This document shows, in pieces, positions 61,101 to 64,000 of a stretch of DNA of 64,000 nt. The first letter of the stretch is position 1. Every line of letters begins with the position of its first letter. The stretch is from the NCBI RefSeq assembly GCF_000002425.4, contig NC_037254.1:20891405-20955404 (forward strand), in the 5' to 3' direction. The position numbers and the translations under genes were made by a program. Under the pieces are notes generated by a model. That model was not told the DNA's origin, did not search any database, and worked only from the letters and a program-made list of their open reading frames with translations. Source of the DNA: Physcomitrium patens. Its lineage: Eukaryota; Streptophyta; Bryopsida; Funariales; Funariaceae.

Positions 61101-63465
61101 AAAGTAATTGGTATATTTGTGAATCCAAAAGGCATAATATTATATTCAAAATATCCATACCTCATTCAAAATATAATTTTTCATTCATCTCTTTTTTAAA
61201 TGCATACCAAATTATATGCTCCTTGTAAATCTATTTTTGTATTGATCTTTGCTTGATTCAATTCATCAATAAGTTCTAAAATCAAAGATAAAAGATACCT
61301 ATTCTTCATGGTAGTCTTATTGAATCTTCAATAGTCCATACACATCCATAGAGATCCATCTTTTTTTTTTACAAATAAAATAGGAGCCTTGGTTGGAGAT
61401 TTAGAATGATGCATGAAATTTTTAGCCAAGTTTTCATCAATGTATTCCTTGACTGTAGCCAACTTGTTTTATGATAAGCTATAGATTGGTCCACATAGAA
61501 GTTGAGCTCTTTTATGAAGATCAATAGAAAAATCATAAGAATGATGCTTTAGAAGAGCATCTGCATTCTTCTTTTCAAAAATATCTAAAAAATCTTGAAA
61601 CTCACTAGGAATACTACTTAACATCTTTTCACCATCAAAAATAGTCATAACATATAAAACAAAAGATAATCGTTCTTTTGCGGCATGCATAAAAGCTCTC
61701 GCATCTATGAATAAGGATTTGGATGTACTATACTTATGTATTTTTATTTGACTTATACGATTTTGAATTAAACTATGAGAAAAAATCAGGTTACAAAAAA
61801 TCAAATCTATCTGAGAATTATATTTTTTTAACCAAGATAATTCTAAAATAATAAAATTAGATAGAGATCTTATTACATTAAATATTACTATACTATTATG
61901 ATCTTTAATTGCTACATCTAAAGGAACAATGTCATGTGTAACATCTCTAGAAGATAACAAATGACCATCTATGACTTCTACACATATAGGTTTAATTTTT
62001 TAAATAACAAAATCTCTTATTTTTTGACAAAATCTTTGTCTATAAAACATATTGAGGCTCCTAAATCTAATAAAGCTAAGAATTTGGGATTTTTTGGTCT
62101 TAAATAAACTTCTATTGTAAAACAAGGTGAGGGATCTGAAGTGAGAATAAGACCTTTACTAGAAGTTATGTCGCACAATTCCTATTATAATTGAAAAAAC
62201 TTATTTTCTAATACATCATCTTCTTTGGCAACCATACTTTTCATTTTGTCGTTTCATTATTTCTTTGGACAATATTGAGCAATGTCTTTAATTTTTCAAC
62301 AATATAAGCATAAGCCTTCTTGACGTTGTAAAATCTTTTTATGCTCTGTGAGGGATTTAAAACTTATCACATTAATTTGCATTGATTTTGGCTTTAATGA
62401 ATAAGTTTCTGAAAATTTGGAAGCTACTATCATTATTTGATTTATTTGTCTCTAGTCTTTGTTCTTGACGTATTTCAAATAATTGATTTTTGCATGTAAT
62501 GGCTTAAGCAATAAATTATTCCAATGATTTTTTTTTTTGACATTGTCAGTAACAAATCTTTGATATTATCCTTAAATCCATATTAAAATTGATTGATAAG
62601 GGCTTTATCATTTCAGTCCATATTACAAGCTAGGTTTTGGAATTTAGCAGCATATATGGTAATTGACCATGATCCTTGCCACAAAAATAAAAGCTTGTTG
62701 TCTATTATTCTTTCTCAATCACTTTCTCTGAATAAGATCATAAACACTTCTAGGAATGAATTCAAATCATAAAAGAGTTGTGAATTCTTTTCTATTAAAG
62801 GTGCAAACCAAAAGAGAGCATTTTTTGATAGAAAAGCATCTATAATTCTAACTTGAGTAAATTCATTGGAGTATTGGAAGGGATGCAATATTAAATAAAG
62901 CTTATCTTGTTGCAAAAATCCTCAAAATTTTGACCTTCTTCCATCAAACTTCTCAAGCATACTAATTATTATCTTTGTCATACTTATAGAAGCAAAATTC
63001 TCTAGATTTGGTTATGAGGTCAATCTACTTGCTTCCTTCAATTACATAACTTCTTGCTACAGATTTTGAACTTCTTTCATATGCTTAGGAATAGTACTTC
63101 CATGATTCACATTGGAAATACATGAGATTTCTACTCTTAAGGTGATGACAAGCTCATAAAGATCTATAATAGTTGCAAATCTATTCTTACTTTTGCTGAT
63201 AGTAGCATCCATAATCTTTCCTTTGATAGACAACTCAAACAAGTTTAAAAAGTTAAATTAGATAAGAATAATCCGCAACCTCTACTACTAAATAAAAATT
63301 TCTACAAAAAAGGATAATCCACTCTATTTAACAAAAATATTAGTATTAGAAAATAAATAAAAAAAAGATGGATAGTTTGCAACCTTCAAAATACAATAAT
63401 AAAAGTGGAGTAATCCACTCACTTCCAAAACAAGGCAAAAATAATAAGTTAGCATTCTTATCAAA

Positions 63466-63995
63466 CTGTCAAAGGCATGGATCTTGAAGTAAGAAATCCT
63501 CAATACATTCTTGGGACACTAAAAAGAACTAGAAAATAACTCAAAGATGATAAATTTTTGAACTAGAATAGCTATTGCTAGAAATAAGAAGACTAAAAAG
63601 TCTTGAAACAAGACTAAAAACTAGAATGGCATTGAGAAGAGTGAAGAAGGCTTCACTCTTACCTCCATATATATTCTTAATTTGGAGCTATATAGCGATT
63701 TCCTATAGGACCTCCAAAACATGTTGATTTTGTATGACACATATCTTAACTTGCAAGGCAAGTTTTCTATGTGTGTGTCACATAGTTAGCTTGTTCTACA
63801 AGCTACCAATATGTGGTTAACTTGTTTATTAAGTTTCTAACCTATCAATCAACTAAAAAGATATATAAAGTCAAAGCAATGTCTATGAAGCTTCTAGGAA
63901 GCTTTTCTAGAAGGTATTATGAAATTAACCTACTTTTATCTACTTCTACTTAATCATATAGGTATTTGTTAAAGTACTTATGTATATCCATGACT
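63466..63995 (-). repeat. 5' LTR of the minus-strand chromovirus fossil
   Basis: About 530 bp, starting on the plus strand with TGTCAAAGGCATGGATCTTG and ending with TATATCCATGAC near the last bases of the window. It is clearly homologous to 57,606-58,142 throughout. Confidence 0.85.
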
Positions 63996-64000
63996 TGATT

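Larger units (their letters stand above)
57606..63995 (-). mobile_element. Older Ty3/Gypsy fossil of the same family, 6.4 kb, minus strand
   Basis: LTRs at 57,606-58,142 and about 63,466-63,995 flank an interior in minus orientation. Gag begins near 63,210 and a Gag segment lies at about 62,715-62,915. Protease to RT lies at about 61,470-61,960, RT at about 60,900-61,430, RNase H near 60,600-60,840 and integrase at about 59,550-59,740 (NNIYRYHGLRKDIISD). It looks full length. It is broken, with many breaks, and its two LTRs differ visibly more than those of the 6.4-kb copy at 28.6 kb, so it is older. No clear target duplication; the right border is at the very edge of the window. Confidence 0.85.

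Overview
The window looks like nuclear DNA of a land plant, most probably a moss. Short host genes with small introns (roughly 60-300 bp) sit in GC-richer islands, separated by long AT-rich stretches of old retrotransposons. Two points favour a moss over a flowering plant. The acid invertase gene lacks the tiny exon known from flowering-plant invertases. The abundant Ty3/Gypsy family carries a chromodomain and resembles the fungal-like chromoviruses described from mosses. The species call is inference.

Layout. 1-430: C-rich 43-bp minisatellite. About 3,400-8,900: decayed L1-type LINE on the minus strand. 11,159-11,646: nearly perfect inverted repeat. 12.1-14.6 kb: GC-rich island with a possible 129-residue basic protein. 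18.1-18.8 kb: second small GC-rich island. 19.8-24.0 kb: four-exon bHLH gene related to ZHOUPI/bHLH95, with its leader and 3' UTR. 24.5-27.1 kb (minus): gene for an NTF2/SnoaL-like protein, facing a 38-bp minisatellite at its 5' end. 28.1-41.7 kb and 56.4-64.0 kb: nested fossil LTR retrotransposons, mainly one chromovirus family. 42.4-42.7 kb: tandem pair of box C/D snoRNA-like units. 44.6-45.8 kb: gene for a 131-residue conserved plant protein. 48.6-50.2 kb (minus): signal peptidase complex subunit SPC22/SPC3. 52.1-54.8 kb (minus): membrane-anchored, vacuolar-type acid invertase.

The host genes are unrelated in function: transcription control, a small-molecule-binding fold of unknown role, secretory protein processing, and sucrose hydrolysis. 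There is no operon and no sign of a gene cluster. The structural theme is retrotransposons landing inside copies of their own family, with LTR divergence made almost wholly of transitions, as expected for methylated heterochromatin. The least expected features are the paired snoRNA-like units with alternative versions of the same hairpin, the inverted repeat at 11.2-11.6 kb, and the 38-bp array against a promoter. All splice models were made by eye from frame, GT/AG sites and family conservation.
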